Part shown: one piece after another, positions 44,783 through 54,253 of the stretch
Numbering within the stretch: position 1 is the first letter of the stretch
Layout: every line of letters begins with the position of its first letter
DNA from: Shewanella frigidimarina
GTDB lineage: Bacteria > Pseudomonadota > Gammaproteobacteria > Enterobacterales > Shewanellaceae
DNA: 64,000 bases
Direction: 5' to 3'
NCBI RefSeq assembly: GCF_003797125.1
Contig: NZ_RKKE01000007.1
Span: 124,001 to 188,000, forward strand
The notes under the pieces: generated by a model
What the model was told of the DNA's origin: nothing
The model's input: only the letters and a program-made list of their open reading frames with translations
The model's database searches: none
Position numbers and translations under genes: made by a program

Positions 44783-45640
44783 TTACTCCATACAAGATTT
44801 AAGCTTGTTCATGGCATTCTTTTCTAGTTGTCTGATTCGCTCAGCAGAGACTTCATAAGTCGATGCAAGTTCCTGCAAAGTCACTTTAGTATCATCTAAC
44901 CAACGCGCACGTAATATATGCTGACTACGTTCGTCTAAGGTTTTAATTGCCGATAATAAGCGTGTTTGAGAGTCTGCTTCCCAATTGGCGTGTTCAACCT
45001 GATCTGCCACATCTGAAGAATGATCTTCTAAATATAATGCAGGGGCAAAATCATGATGGTCGTCATCGCTGTCATTGGTTAAGTCGAAGGCCGGATCTTG
45101 AGCTGCCATTCGTGATTCCATTTCGGTCACGTCTGCTTTCGATACACCTAAATTCTCTGCAACCATTGTCACTTCAGCGTCACTAAACCAACCTAAACGC
45201 TTTTTAGACTTACGAATATTAAAGAATAATTTACGTTGAGCTTTAGTGGTCGCTACTTTCACGATACGCCAGTTTTTCAACACGTATTCATGAATTTCAG
45301 CTTTAATCCAATGCACCGCAAAAGACACAAGGCGAACACCAACATCTGGATCGAAGCGTTTAACCGCTTTCATCAAACCAATGTTACCTTCTTGAATAAG
45401 ATCTGCCTGTGGTAAGCCATATCCTGAATAACCTTTCGCAACATGCACAACAAAACGAAGATGCGACATAATTAATTGTTTTGCCGCTTGTAGGTCGCCA
45501 TTTTCTTGTAAACGCTTGGCGATGTCGTACTCTGTATCCGCGTCCAACATATTGATGCTGGTCACAGACTGGATGTACGCTTCTAGGCTACTAGCATTGT
45601 GTGGAACCGCCAGCGCCATTGATTGCGTTTGATAAGTCAT
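44783..45640 (-). CDS. rpoH: RNA polymerase heat-shock sigma factor RpoH
   Basis: A 285-residue sigma-32. It starts with the family sequence MTYQTQSMALAVPHNASSLE, has region 2 (LPQADLIQEGNIGLMKAVKRF) and the RpoH-box region (KAQRKLFFNIRKSKKRL), and region 4 (TLQELASTYEVSAERIRQLE). It directs transcription of chaperone and protease genes on heat shock. The start at 45640 follows TAGGAGAGCGA; an extra seven residues to 45661 would cover this site. It lies downstream of ftsX, as in enterobacteria. Confidence 0.93.
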   Translation of the reverse strand: MTYQTQSMALAVPHNASSLEAYIQSVTSINMLDADTEYDIAKRLQENGDLQAAKQLIMSHLRFVVHVAKGYSGYGLPQADLIQEGNIGLMKAVKRFDPDVGVRLVSFAVHWIKAEIHEYVLKNWRIVKVATTKAQRKLFFNIRKSKKRLGWFSDAEVTMVAENLGVSKADVTEMESRMAAQDPAFDLTNDSDDDHHDFAPALYLEDHSSDVADQVEHANWEADSQTRLLSAIKTLDERSQHILRARWLDDTKVTLQELASTYEVSAERIRQLEKNAMNKLKSCME

Positions 45641-45872
45641 TCGCTCTCCTACTACATTCAAAAATATATTTCAGCTAACTTCAGTACGATGAACAAGCTC
45701 TCTTGGTTCACTACACAACAGAGTTCACTCGATTTAGCCGATAAACTATCAACTATATGACATCATATGTCAAATAAGGTTCTACTAGATGAACATTTTT
45801 ACCGCAAGATCATCACAATGCAAGTGAACAAACGTTCATTATTGTGGCTCAACTTTAATTATACGCCTGCTA

Positions 45873-46838
45873 TTATGACGGTTCAATGCTACGTAAGTGT
45901 TGTCGTACAGATAAATATGAGCCCAACCAGCCTAAAAATGATGCCAATAACATCAGTTTAATCAATTCTGAAAATGATAATGACTGAATGGTTAATTCAC
46001 TGCCGTATAACCCCAGCAACTCAGCTAAGGCGCCATCGAGATACCACACTAACACATTAATAATGAGCCAAGCCAAAATGCCACCGATGACCCCATACCA
46101 AATTCCAGTGTATAAAAACGGACGTTGAATAAAGGCTTCGGTTGCGCCGACTAGCTTCATTACTTCAATTTCGGTTCGACGGTTCATAATAGCTAGTCGA
46201 ATCGTATTGCCTATCACTAATACCACCGCAAGAACCAGCAAGGCAGCAATCGCCAACACGGTTTTTTCAAGTAGTTTAAGCAATGCTTGCAGACGTTCTA
46301 ACCATTCAATGTCTAAACGACCAAAATTAACTTCTGATTCACGTTCTAATTTTACCAGTAACTCACGCGCCCCAGCAGGGCTAGAATATTTAAGTGAAGG
46401 CGTTACGGTTACCACTGCGGGTAATGGGTTTTCATCTAAGTATGACAACGCCTCACCAAAACCAGATAAGCGTTGAAACTCTTCTAATGCTTGATCGCGA
46501 CTGATATAGGTCACCGATTCAACTTCACGGAAAGCTTTAATACGCGACAACAAACTTTGAATAGATTGTTCACTGCGGCCTTTGTTAATAAATAACGAAA
46601 TTTCAGCGGCACTGTTCCAAGATTGGGTGATGTTTTCAGCATTTTTTACCAGTACCTGCAATGCCGCCGGTAAACTTAAACTCACGCCCAATACTGCCAT
46701 AGTCATAATTGATGAAACAGGGCTGCGCCATAGTTCGCCCATACTCGACATGCCTTGTTGCACATGGCGAATAAAAAACATCACAATGCGACCGCTTAAA
46801 GGTAATTTACTCTGAGTAATATTCACTTTTTTACTCAT
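45873..46838 (-). CDS. ftsX: Cell-division protein FtsX
   Basis: A 321-residue, four-helix membrane protein that pairs with FtsE in an ABC-type complex which controls septal peptidoglycan hydrolases. A cytoplasmic N-terminal region is followed by TM1 near 45-63, a large periplasmic loop (about 75-190) and three C-terminal helices. Its start overlaps the ftsE stop by four bases, so both are co-translated. The conserved order ftsY-ftsE-ftsX-rpoH is preserved. Confidence 0.92.
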   Translation of the reverse strand: MSKKVNITQSKLPLSGRIVMFFIRHVQQGMSSMGELWRSPVSSIMTMAVLGVSLSLPAALQVLVKNAENITQSWNSAAEISLFINKGRSEQSIQSLLSRIKAFREVESVTYISRDQALEEFQRLSGFGEALSYLDENPLPAVVTVTPSLKYSSPAGARELLVKLERESEVNFGRLDIEWLERLQALLKLLEKTVLAIAALLVLAVVLVIGNTIRLAIMNRRTEIEVMKLVGATEAFIQRPFLYTGIWYGVIGGILAWLIINVLVWYLDGALAELLGLYGSELTIQSLSFSELIKLMLLASFLGWLGSYLSVRQHLRSIEPS

Positions 46839-47524
46839 CGTATTGTCTCCCCACCAGCAGTAGAACTTTCTCCACCGAGCATACGTCCTTCACGCAGAGT
46901 AAAAGTGCGATATTTCATGCGCGCAATAAGGCCTAAATCATGGGTGGCAATTAGCACGCTAGTACCCGAGTCATTAAAGGCTTCGAATAAGCGTAAAATA
47001 TCCATCGATAATTTAGGGTCTAAGTTACCCGTAGGTTCATCGGCCAACAACAGTGGTGGCTTGTTAACAATAGCGCGGGCAATGCCGACTCGTTGTTGTT
47101 CACCACCCGACAGCATTATCGGCAAATGCCGTTCTTTGCCATATAAACCCACCATGTCGAGTGCGCCAGCAACACGCTTACGAATTTCGCCATGGGTGAA
47201 ACCTTCGATCACTAACGGCAAGGCAATATTGTCAAATACGGTTTTATCCATCAACAAGTGATGATTTTGGAAGATCACACCAATATTACGACGTAAATAG
47301 GGCACATGTTTTGGCCCTACATTGGCAATGTTATGCCCATTAATAGATACCTTACCTGCCGTAGCACGTTCAATAACCGTAATGAGTTTGAGCAAGGTAC
47401 TTTTACCCGCACCAGAATGGCCGGTTAAAAAAGCCATTTCACCTTGTCGGAGGTGAAAATTGACATCCATAAGGGCCTTTTGGCCTCCAGCATAGATTTT
47501 ACTGACCTGCTCAAATTGGATCAT
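46835..47524 (-). CDS. ftsE: Cell-division ATPase FtsE
   Basis: A 229-residue ABC ATPase. Walker A is GHSGAGKSTLLKL at about 36-48, the signature is LSGGEQQRVGIARAIV and Walker B is LLLADEPTGNLD. It powers the FtsEX complex that activates amidases through EnvC-like partners. It begins three bases after the ftsY stop and overlaps ftsX. Confidence 0.93.
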   Translation of the reverse strand: MIQFEQVSKIYAGGQKALMDVNFHLRQGEMAFLTGHSGAGKSTLLKLITVIERATAGKVSINGHNIANVGPKHVPYLRRNIGVIFQNHHLLMDKTVFDNIALPLVIEGFTHGEIRKRVAGALDMVGLYGKERHLPIMLSGGEQQRVGIARAIVNKPPLLLADEPTGNLDPKLSMDILRLFEAFNDSGTSVLIATHDLGLIARMKYRTFTLREGRMLGGESSTAGGETIR

Positions 47525-47527
47525 AAA

Positions 47528-49291
47528 TTATTGGTCCGTTTTATCCTGGCTAAATAATGCTTCAATAAAATCATTGGAGTTAAAAGTACGCAAATCATCA
47601 ATTTGCTCACCGACACCAATATGACGAATAGGAATAGAAAACTTATCGGCAATCGCAAAAATCACCCCGCCTTTGGCGGTACCATCTAATTTACTGATGG
47701 TAATCCCCGTCACGCCAACCGCTTCTTTAAACAACTGTGCTTGGCTAATAGCATTCTGACCAGTGCTAGCATCTAGCGTTAGCATGACTTCATGAGGCGA
47801 ATCTGGGTCGAGTTTTTTCATCACTCGCACGACTTTCTTCAACTCTTCCATTAAGTGACTTTTGTTTTGCAAACGTCCCGCTGTATCTGCAATTAATACG
47901 TCTACTTTACGCGCTTTAGCGGCTTGTAAGGCATCGAATATAACTGAAGCACTGTCTGCGCCAGTATGCTGGGCCACTACCGGAATGTTATTGCGTTGTC
48001 CCCACACTTGTAACTGCTCAACTGCCGCTGCGCGGAAGGTATCGCCGGCAGCTAACATGACAGATTTACCTTGGCTTTGGTACTGTTTAGCCAGTTTACC
48101 AATCGTGGTGGTTTTACCTACACCATTGACACCAATCATAAGAATGACAAATGGGCCATTGGCGTTATCGGGAACTAAAGGAATAGCTACCGGATCGAGC
48201 ATTTTTTGCATTTCTTCACGCATTAAATCATAAAGCGCTTCAGCATCTTTAAGCTGCTTACGAGATGCATGCTCGGTCAGGCTTTTAATTAATTTATTCG
48301 TGGTTTCAACACCCACATCAGCGATTAACAATTGTTCTTCGAGTTCTTCAAATAACTCTTCATTAATTTTTTTACCGCGGAATAAGCCAATGAAGCCAGA
48401 ACCAATATTCTCACTGGTGCGCATTAAGCCACGTTTTAAGCGGGCAAACATACCCTCTTTTTGTGGTTTAGCTTGCGGTTCATCTTGTTGTGCTAACTCA
48501 ATAGACTCTATCGGTGCTTGTTGCTCGGCTGCCTGTTGTTCTGCTAATTGTTGTTCTGCTAATTGCTGTGCGGCTAGTTCTGCAGCTAAGGCTTCAGTTG
48601 CTAACGTTTCTGCTGCAGTACGCTCAGCATCGACACGGGCTTGTTCTACTCGTTCATTGTCGACACGCTCTTGCTCAAGACGCTTCTTTTCTAAATTAAG
48701 CTGCTCGAGACGCAGTTGTTCAACACGTTCGGCTTCTAAGCGTTCAGTTTCTAAACGCTGAGTCTCTTGTGCTTGCTTTTGTTGCTCAGCCTGCTCAGTG
48801 GCTAGCTTTTCTGCAGTAATACGCTCAGCATCGATACGGGCGAGTTCTGCTCGTTCATTGTCGACACGCTCTTGCTCAAGACGCTTATTTTCTAGATCAA
48901 GCTGTTCAAGACGAAGTTGTTCAACACGTTCAGCTTCTAAACGTTCAGTCTCTAGTGCTTGCTTTTGTTGCTCTGCCTGCTCAGTAGCTAGCTTTTCTGC
49001 GGCGAGCTTTTCTGAGGTTAAAACATCAGCGGCCAACTTATCTGCAGCAATACGCTCAGCGTCGATACGGGCTTGTTCTGCAAGCTCAGTTTCAAGACGT
49101 TCTTGCTCAAGACGTTCAACGTCTAGGTGCGCTGTTGCTTCAGTTTGCTCTAGCTGCTCAGCTTGTTGAGGTTGCTCTGCAGTCTCTGTTACAACTTCAT
49201 TCTCCGCATCAACATCGAGTTGCTGCTGTTCTTCAACTTCAGGGACGGGCTTATCTTTACGAAACCAGGAAAAAAAACCTTTCTTTGCCAT
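47528..49291 (-). CDS. ftsY: Signal-recognition particle receptor FtsY with repeat-expanded A domain
   Basis: A 587-residue SRP receptor GTPase. The C-terminal NG domain has GVNGVGKTTTIGKLA, DTAGRLQNKSHLM and TISKLDGTAKGG. The N-terminal acidic A domain (about 1-270) is longer than in E. coli and consists mostly of Glu/Gln/Leu/Arg coiled-coil repeats. Two near-identical units of about 67 residues (each with LEAERVEQLRLEQL and KRLEQERVDNER) come from a 201-base tandem duplication at about 48611-49012. The A domain contacts membrane and translocon, so length changes are tolerated. Confidence 0.92.
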   Translation of the reverse strand: MAKKGFFSWFRKDKPVPEVEEQQQLDVDAENEVVTETAEQPQQAEQLEQTEATAHLDVERLEQERLETELAEQARIDAERIAADKLAADVLTSEKLAAEKLATEQAEQQKQALETERLEAERVEQLRLEQLDLENKRLEQERVDNERAELARIDAERITAEKLATEQAEQQKQAQETQRLETERLEAERVEQLRLEQLNLEKKRLEQERVDNERVEQARVDAERTAAETLATEALAAELAAQQLAEQQLAEQQAAEQQAPIESIELAQQDEPQAKPQKEGMFARLKRGLMRTSENIGSGFIGLFRGKKINEELFEELEEQLLIADVGVETTNKLIKSLTEHASRKQLKDAEALYDLMREEMQKMLDPVAIPLVPDNANGPFVILMIGVNGVGKTTTIGKLAKQYQSQGKSVMLAAGDTFRAAAVEQLQVWGQRNNIPVVAQHTGADSASVIFDALQAAKARKVDVLIADTAGRLQNKSHLMEELKKVVRVMKKLDPDSPHEVMLTLDASTGQNAISQAQLFKEAVGVTGITISKLDGTAKGGVIFAIADKFSIPIRHIGVGEQIDDLRTFNSNDFIEALFSQDKTDQ

Positions 49292-49471
49292 GTTTGCTAC
49301 CAGTATTTATATGCTTAAAAATTCAGTTGAAGCCGTTTGTTGCATCTCTCACCAGTAAAATGATGAATACTCACATTTAATCACAAGTTTGATATAAAAT
49401 AACGACGGTTCAGATTGTGGCATAGTCTACCACTTTCTTTTTTCTTTGTTCAGGCAAATCACGAGGATGAG

Positions 49472-50071
49472 ATGGCTAAAAAAAATACCAGCAGCGGTCA
49501 GGTGCGGATTATTTCAGGTCAATGGCGATCTCGTAAGCTACCGATCCATGATCTTGAAGGTCTACGCCCGACAACAGATCGCGTTCGCGAGACCTTATTC
49601 AATTGGCTTGCTAATGATATCCGTGGTGCCAAAGTGCTCGATTGCTTTGCCGGCAGCGGTGCATTATGCCTTGAGGCTTTATCCCGTTATGCAAGCTTTG
49701 CAACCATAATTGAACTGCAAAAAAATGCTGCTAATCAGCTAAAACAAAATCTTGCCACCCTGCAATGTCAAAATGCAGAGGTTATTAATGCCGACTGCTT
49801 GCAAGTGCTTGCTAAAGGTACACCTGGTGGGTTTGATATTGTGTTTATCGATCCACCGTTTCGTAAAGATTTAGTAAACAAAACCATTGAGTTATTGATG
49901 CAACATCAATGGTTAAACCCCAATGCACAAATTTATCTCGAAACCGAATCAGAATTAACCTCAGTCAATGTGCCAGCAACCTGGGTTGCCTTAAAAGAAA
50001 AAAAGGCAGGTCAAGTATGTTATCGACTGTACCAATACCAGCCGAACGATAACCTGTTATCGGCCGATTAA
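49472..50071 (+). CDS. rsmD: 16S rRNA (guanine-966-N2)-methyltransferase RsmD
   Basis: A 199-residue class I methyltransferase of 30S assembly. SAM motif VLDCFAGSGALCLEALSRYA; target motif DIVFIDPPF. The opening SGQVRIISGQWRSRKLPI and RPTTDRVRETLFNWL are typical. The start at 49472 follows GAGGATGAG; a frame reaching 49415 would add 19 residues over the promoter shared with ftsY. Confidence 0.92.
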   Translation: MAKKNTSSGQVRIISGQWRSRKLPIHDLEGLRPTTDRVRETLFNWLANDIRGAKVLDCFAGSGALCLEALSRYASFATIIELQKNAANQLKQNLATLQCQNAEVINADCLQVLAKGTPGGFDIVFIDPPFRKDLVNKTIELLMQHQWLNPNAQIYLETESELTSVNVPATWVALKEKKAGQVCYRLYQYQPNDNLLSAD

Positions 50072-50075
50072 GTTA

Positions 50076-50378
50076 ATGCCGATGTCTATAAACGATATTG
50101 TACTGATTGGTAAAACGGCCACTTTGTCGATGTGGTGTTTGGTGGCTTACGGCTTTTTTATTTTCAGCCCAGATGTCTCACTATTTTTAAATGTGTTCGC
50201 CAGTATCACCGCGGCAATGCACATGATACTTGTACTACTCACACGCTTAAAAAATCTTCGTAACAATAAGCCTGCAGTACATTATCGAGAGATTTTGCTG
50301 TGGGGAGTATTTGCACTATTTGAGCAATATCATTCACGGCATTCTAGCCCGCTTGTTAACGGCATCAACAAATATTAA
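50076..50378 (+). CDS. DUF1145 (YhhL-like) membrane protein
   Basis: A 100-residue protein with two to three hydrophobic segments (about 18-35 and 38-58, with a weaker one at 70-85), matching DUF1145. E. coli yhhL is also the gene immediately after rsmD, so the synteny is conserved. Function unknown. The start is at 50076 or 50082; four bases separate it from the rsmD stop. Confidence 0.8.
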   Translation: MPMSINDIVLIGKTATLSMWCLVAYGFFIFSPDVSLFLNVFASITAAMHMILVLLTRLKNLRNNKPAVHYREILLWGVFALFEQYHSRHSSPLVNGINKY

Positions 50379-50406
50379 AAATGGCGATTATCTGAGGCAT
50401 TGGCAT

Positions 50407-50438
50407 AAAAAAACCTCGTTATTTAACGAGGTTTTTTA
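50407..50438. terminator. Bidirectional terminator between DUF1145 gene and cymA
   Basis: AAAAAAACCTCGTTA … TAACGAGGTTTTTT: a strong stem with A and T tracts for both strands. Confidence 0.88.
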
Positions 50439-50456
50439 GTTAACAACATCGGCACA

Positions 50457-51020
50457 TTACTTTTTAGGGTAAGGATGCGCGACACCTTTATGACAATCGA
50501 CACAGGTCTTTCTGTCTTCTGGTGCTTTTTTAAAATTCATACTGTGCATTCTTACGGCCATTTTCTTCATCGTATCAGGCTGATCTTCATAAATACGAGT
50601 GTGGCAATGCTGACAGTTAGCAGAATCATTACTGCGGAAGTATTTTAAGGCTAGGTCCGCTTGTTCTTTACGGTTTTCATCTAACCATTCTTGCGTCATA
50701 AAGCCATCAATGGTCATCAAGCCGATTAAATCTTTAGAAACAATAATTTTCTTAACTAAATAATCAAATGGGCCATGTGGTAAGTGACAATCTTGACATT
50801 GCACGGTGACACCTGCTCTACCACCACCATGAGCTGACGCCATAACTTCATCTCTTAACGAATGGTCACGGTGACATGTCATACAAAAAGCATCGCTACT
50901 TGTTGCATGTAAAGTTTGTTGTGTTGCGAAATAACCCACGACACCCACAATTACACCAACCACAATAAGGGCAATAATCGAGTACTTCGCGCTTGGTTTA
51001 AATAGTGCACGCCAGTTCAT
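50457..51020 (-). CDS. cymA: Tetrahaem quinol dehydrogenase CymA
   Basis: A 187-residue inner-membrane NapC/NirT-family cytochrome c. After one N-terminal helix (about 12-32) come four CxxCH haem motifs: C46-H50 (CMTCH), C75-H79 (CQDCH), C136-H140 (CQHCH) and C173-H177 (CVDCH). In Shewanella CymA takes electrons from menaquinol and feeds periplasmic reductases for fumarate, nitrate, nitrite, DMSO and metal oxides. The link to the nearby men operon is functional, not an operon. Length and order of sites match CymA; NapC of a nap operon would have neighbours that are absent. Confidence 0.88.
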   Translation of the reverse strand: MNWRALFKPSAKYSIIALIVVGVIVGVVGYFATQQTLHATSSDAFCMTCHRDHSLRDEVMASAHGGGRAGVTVQCQDCHLPHGPFDYLVKKIIVSKDLIGLMTIDGFMTQEWLDENRKEQADLALKYFRSNDSANCQHCHTRIYEDQPDTMKKMAVRMHSMNFKKAPEDRKTCVDCHKGVAHPYPKK

Positions 51021-51729
51021 TGTTCAATCTCCGTAATAGCAAAAAAGTAATTTCTAATATTTATAAGTCTAGTTTAGGATTATTCGAAATTATAAAATTG
51101 ATTTTAGTCGCTATTTTGAGAATTGCTTATCTAAAATATGTCTAAAATGCGAGCTAGATCTCGACTTTTACTCGTGCCGTACCAAAACAAACACCGATTA
51201 CCGAATCAAACTACCGAAGTGGTTAATGAGGATAACGTTGAACCACAAGATTAGCTTAGTAGTCACCGAACTTGAGTTATAAGTTTGAGTTTTGCCTTCG
51301 TCCTTGGCTAGTGGGTAATAATACTTAAGGCAAAAAATTAACCACAGAAATTTAGATAAATGCATCATATTTGGTAAAGGGCATGAGATAAAATTTATAA
51401 ATTCAGATTTTATTCCATGTCCAATGCTAGCTTAACAATCACTTGTTGCCCGCTCGTTTATTCACCGTTAGCAATGACAACTAATGATAAGTGTGATGCT
51501 ATTCCATTACATGCTGCTCATTGTTAACCATTAATTGCATGCTGGTAATGCAAGTACGGTTATTGTGATCTGTTGACAGCACTTCTTTAGCTTCACGATT
51601 AACATAAATTGCTGCAAACTATGAGTCACTTAACAGATAATGCTATTCCGATGGTCATTTACAGCCTGATTTACTAGCGTAAAACGCTTTTTAACCAAAC
51701 CAATAATAAAAATAATAAGGTTAATTTGA
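51021..51729. other. Gene-free interval upstream of cymA and the PepSY genes
   Basis: About 700 AT-rich bases without a convincing gene. It must contain the cymA promoter and leader. A small palindrome CGAGCTAGATCTCG is seen near 51150. No other structure was noted. Confidence 0.5.
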
Positions 51730-52488
51730 ATGCACAAAGCAGCAAGAACACTCCATAAATGGCTGATGCTGTTTCTCGGGCTACAGTTTGTGATTTGGTC
51801 AGTGACAGGAACATATATGGTGTTTATGCATATTGACTATATTCATGGTGATTCGCTAATCAGTAACCCTCAAACAAAAATCAACCCCGATAAACTGCAG
51901 TATTCATTAGCAAAACTGTTACAAACTTATCCTGAAGCAGAGCAAATAAACGTCGGTAAACTGATGCAACAAGACGTATACCGCTTCTCTATTCCGGCCA
52001 TAAATACGACCATAATCACGACTCAGCAAGTAATGCTAAATGCGCAAACAGGTGAACGTTTATCGCCACTTAACCAAACGGCAGCCATAGCATTAGCGCA
52101 ATATTATTACCTGGGTAATGAATCCATTACCAACGTGAGTTTACTGAACGACAATCCACCTTTTGAACTCAGTGCTCGTCACTTACCGGCTTGGCGAATT
52201 AATTTCGACCATTTTTCCGCCCCTTCACTTTACATCTCGGCTGACAGCGGATTAGTAGTAGGTAAGCGCCATGCATTTTGGCGTTTATTCGACTGGATGT
52301 TTCGCTTTCATGTGATGGATTATGGCGATGCTGAAGAAATCGATAACCAATTATTATTCTGGATAGCGTTGTTCTCGACTTTAGCTACCGTTAGCGGGTT
52401 AATATTAGTGTATTTCAGGGTATTACGTCGTACTAAAAACAAACGTAAGCCTATGTTGAGCAAGCGTAAACACAGTGGGGTTGCCTAA
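51730..52488 (+). CDS. PepSY-domain membrane protein 1
   Basis: A 252-residue inner-membrane protein of the PepSY-associated TM type. It begins with the family motif LHKWLMLFLGLQFVIWSVTG (TM near 10-33), has a periplasmic part with a PepSY-like strand pattern and closes with a second helix near 208-232 and a basic tail. It overlaps the next gene by one base (TAATG). Such proteins are often iron- or copper-reduction linked. It precedes the Cus locus on the same strand. Confidence 0.72.
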   Translation: MHKAARTLHKWLMLFLGLQFVIWSVTGTYMVFMHIDYIHGDSLISNPQTKINPDKLQYSLAKLLQTYPEAEQINVGKLMQQDVYRFSIPAINTTIITTQQVMLNAQTGERLSPLNQTAAIALAQYYYLGNESITNVSLLNDNPPFELSARHLPAWRINFDHFSAPSLYISADSGLVVGKRHAFWRLFDWMFRFHVMDYGDAEEIDNQLLFWIALFSTLATVSGLILVYFRVLRRTKNKRKPMLSKRKHSGVA

Positions 52489-53213
52489 TGTTTTGGGTCA
52501 GAAAGCTGCATAAATGGGCATCAGTCATTGTAGGGATTCAGTTACTCCTATGGTTAATTAGCGGGCTGTATTTTAATCTTATGGATCACGATAAGGCTCA
52601 AGGGCTTACTCACCTTAACGATACTCACGCTGAAGTGGCAATAGAGACTCATCGTTTACTTGAACCTGGTACTATTTTGGCCGCCTTTAAGCCTAGCGTA
52701 TCGCTTAGTATCATTACTTTATTAGATAAACCTTACTACTTATTAACCCATGAAAAGGGTTTATACAATAATCTTAACAATGACTACAGCTTGGTTGATG
52801 CTTATGACGGTAACCAAGTAATAATTGATACCACAATGGCACAACAGTTGGCCAAAGCATCTTATTCTGGAGAGGCTACAATAAGTTCAACTCTCTTACT
52901 CACTCCGCCGTTAGACGACTTTCCTAAACAGCACAATGACACTTGGCAGATAAACTTTGCTGATAACATTGGCACCAGCGTTTATATTGAAGCGCAGTCG
53001 GGTCGACTTGTCGGCCACAGTGATGAGCATACACGTTTAGCCGATATATTTTTTATGCTGCACTTTATGGATTACACCTGTGAAGGCAGTTTTAATAACA
53101 TCCCTATCATGATTTTTGCATTTATCACTTTATGGTTAACTTTTAGTGGGTTAATTTGGGTGATTGATATGCTCAAGCGCAACAGGTATCGACCCAAATT
53201 AAAACGTAGATAA
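52488..53213 (+). CDS. PepSY-domain membrane protein 2
   Basis: A 241-residue paralogue-like partner of the preceding protein: the same opening motif (KLHKWASVIVGIQLLLWLIS), the same large periplasmic region with IEAQSGRLVGH and a C-terminal helix (about 205-228). The pair is translationally coupled. A heteromeric membrane complex in metal or haem redox work is plausible but not shown. Confidence 0.7.
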   Translation: MFWVRKLHKWASVIVGIQLLLWLISGLYFNLMDHDKAQGLTHLNDTHAEVAIETHRLLEPGTILAAFKPSVSLSIITLLDKPYYLLTHEKGLYNNLNNDYSLVDAYDGNQVIIDTTMAQQLAKASYSGEATISSTLLLTPPLDDFPKQHNDTWQINFADNIGTSVYIEAQSGRLVGHSDEHTRLADIFFMLHFMDYTCEGSFNNIPIMIFAFITLWLTFSGLIWVIDMLKRNRYRPKLKRR

Positions 53214-53396
53214 TGGCGATTTTAACGTAAGTCGCCCCTAAATTAATGAAATGGAATGTGTATCACACGAAAATGATCATAAAAACGTTATTATTATCTT
53301 CTGATTAATGAATATAATCTGTTATTACTTGAAAGATGTTTACTGAAGTAAAGGTCTGTTAAGCTAACCCCTAATAAACGACTTGGTTAAAGCTAA

Positions 53397-53843
53397 ATGA
53401 GAGCAAAGCAGTCAAACTATTGGATCATCGCCATCACTTTGTTCGCACTTGTCGGACAGGGGTTGTTGACTAATGACAGTTTGATGGTGCCGATGGCCCA
53501 TGCAGAAATGGCTCAAACAATGTCCGCTCAAACCGATAAAACAACCAACACCACATCAGCCATGTCACACAAGGCAATGAAGAACTGCCACGATGATATG
53601 CAAAATGCCGTCAATGATGTGGACGAACCTATTGCCACAAAGTTACCGCAAAACAGCTGTTGTAATGGTTCCGGATTTTGCAGCTTGGATTGTAACCACT
53701 GTTTAACTATTTCGTTTACCGCCAACCTAATTGATATTCCATTGGCCACGACCAGTATTCCCGTTTACTCTGCACCGCTTGCGATGGTTGTTAACCATGT
53801 GTCAATCGCTTTCCCTCCCGCGTTCCGCCCTCCTATCGCTTAA
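53397..53843 (+). CDS. Secreted Cys/His/Met-rich protein upstream of the cus genes
   Basis: A 148-residue protein with an N-terminal signal segment (about 1-35), a Met/His-rich part (MVPMAHAEMAQTMSAQ, MSHKAMKNCHDDMQN) and a Cys cluster (NSCCNGSGFCSLDCNHC at about 96-112). The composition suits copper or silver binding and resembles DUF2946-like proteins beside copper systems. It lies just before the duplicated metal-binding module of the cus locus. No family is firmly recognised. Confidence 0.6.
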   Translation: MRAKQSNYWIIAITLFALVGQGLLTNDSLMVPMAHAEMAQTMSAQTDKTTNTTSAMSHKAMKNCHDDMQNAVNDVDEPIATKLPQNSCCNGSGFCSLDCNHCLTISFTANLIDIPLATTSIPVYSAPLAMVVNHVSIAFPPAFRPPIA

Positions 53844-53849
53844 TTCAAT

Positions 53850-54250
53850 TGATCATTCTTGTGCGTTGAGCACATTCAATATTATTGTTTTTAGCGTTTA
53901 TCATCATGGCTATCATGATGAATATCGAGGTTATTATGAAAAAGTTCCCATTTTTTAATGTGCTATTAAGTGCATTCGTTGGGGTCATCATCCCCGCAGC
54001 TCTCACATCAACTGTTGCTTATGGTGCAGAGCACGATCATGCCCAGCATCAGTCGCAAGCCAGTAAAACCTATACCTGCCCGATGCATCCTGAAGTGATC
54101 AGCGATAAAGAGGGGCGCTGTCCCATCTGTAATATGTTTCTCGTTGTCAAAGATGATCAACAAGAGACCAGCGCTGGCGACACTCAACATCCGATGGCTA
54201 ACATGCATGGCGCTATTCCAAAAGAACCAAGCCTAGCAGACAAGTTTAAC
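53850..54250 (+). repeat. Tandem repeat unit 1 at the cus locus
   Basis: The ~401 base unit starting TGATCATTCTTGTG recurs directly downstream (54251-about 54660) with high identity, including the leader (TTGAGCACATTCAA), the signal-peptide region and the CPMHPEV metal domain. See the finding on this duplication. Confidence 0.85.
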
Positions 54251-54253
54251 TGA
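53936..54253 (+). CDS. Periplasmic single heavy-metal-binding-domain protein
   Basis: A 105-residue secreted protein: signal peptide (about 1-28), a His-rich stretch (AEHDHAQHQSQ) and one heavy-metal-binding domain (YTCPMHPEVISDKEG then CPICNM). It ends at LADKFN, where the cusB-like copy continues as QADKVFSQ. It is a truncated duplicate of the adaptor N terminus and might act as a free periplasmic Cu/Ag carrier. The start at 53936 is preferred to the frame from 53885. Confidence 0.65.
   Translation: MKKFPFFNVLLSAFVGVIIPAALTSTVAYGAEHDHAQHQSQASKTYTCPMHPEVISDKEGRCPICNMFLVVKDDQQETSAGDTQHPMANMHGAIPKEPSLADKFN

Noticed and set aside
48300..49169. Long Ser/Cys-rich open frames on the plus strand opposite ftsY
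   Set aside because: They are antisense readings of the Gln/Glu/Arg-rich repeats in ftsY; composition and repetition explain them, and ftsY itself is certain.
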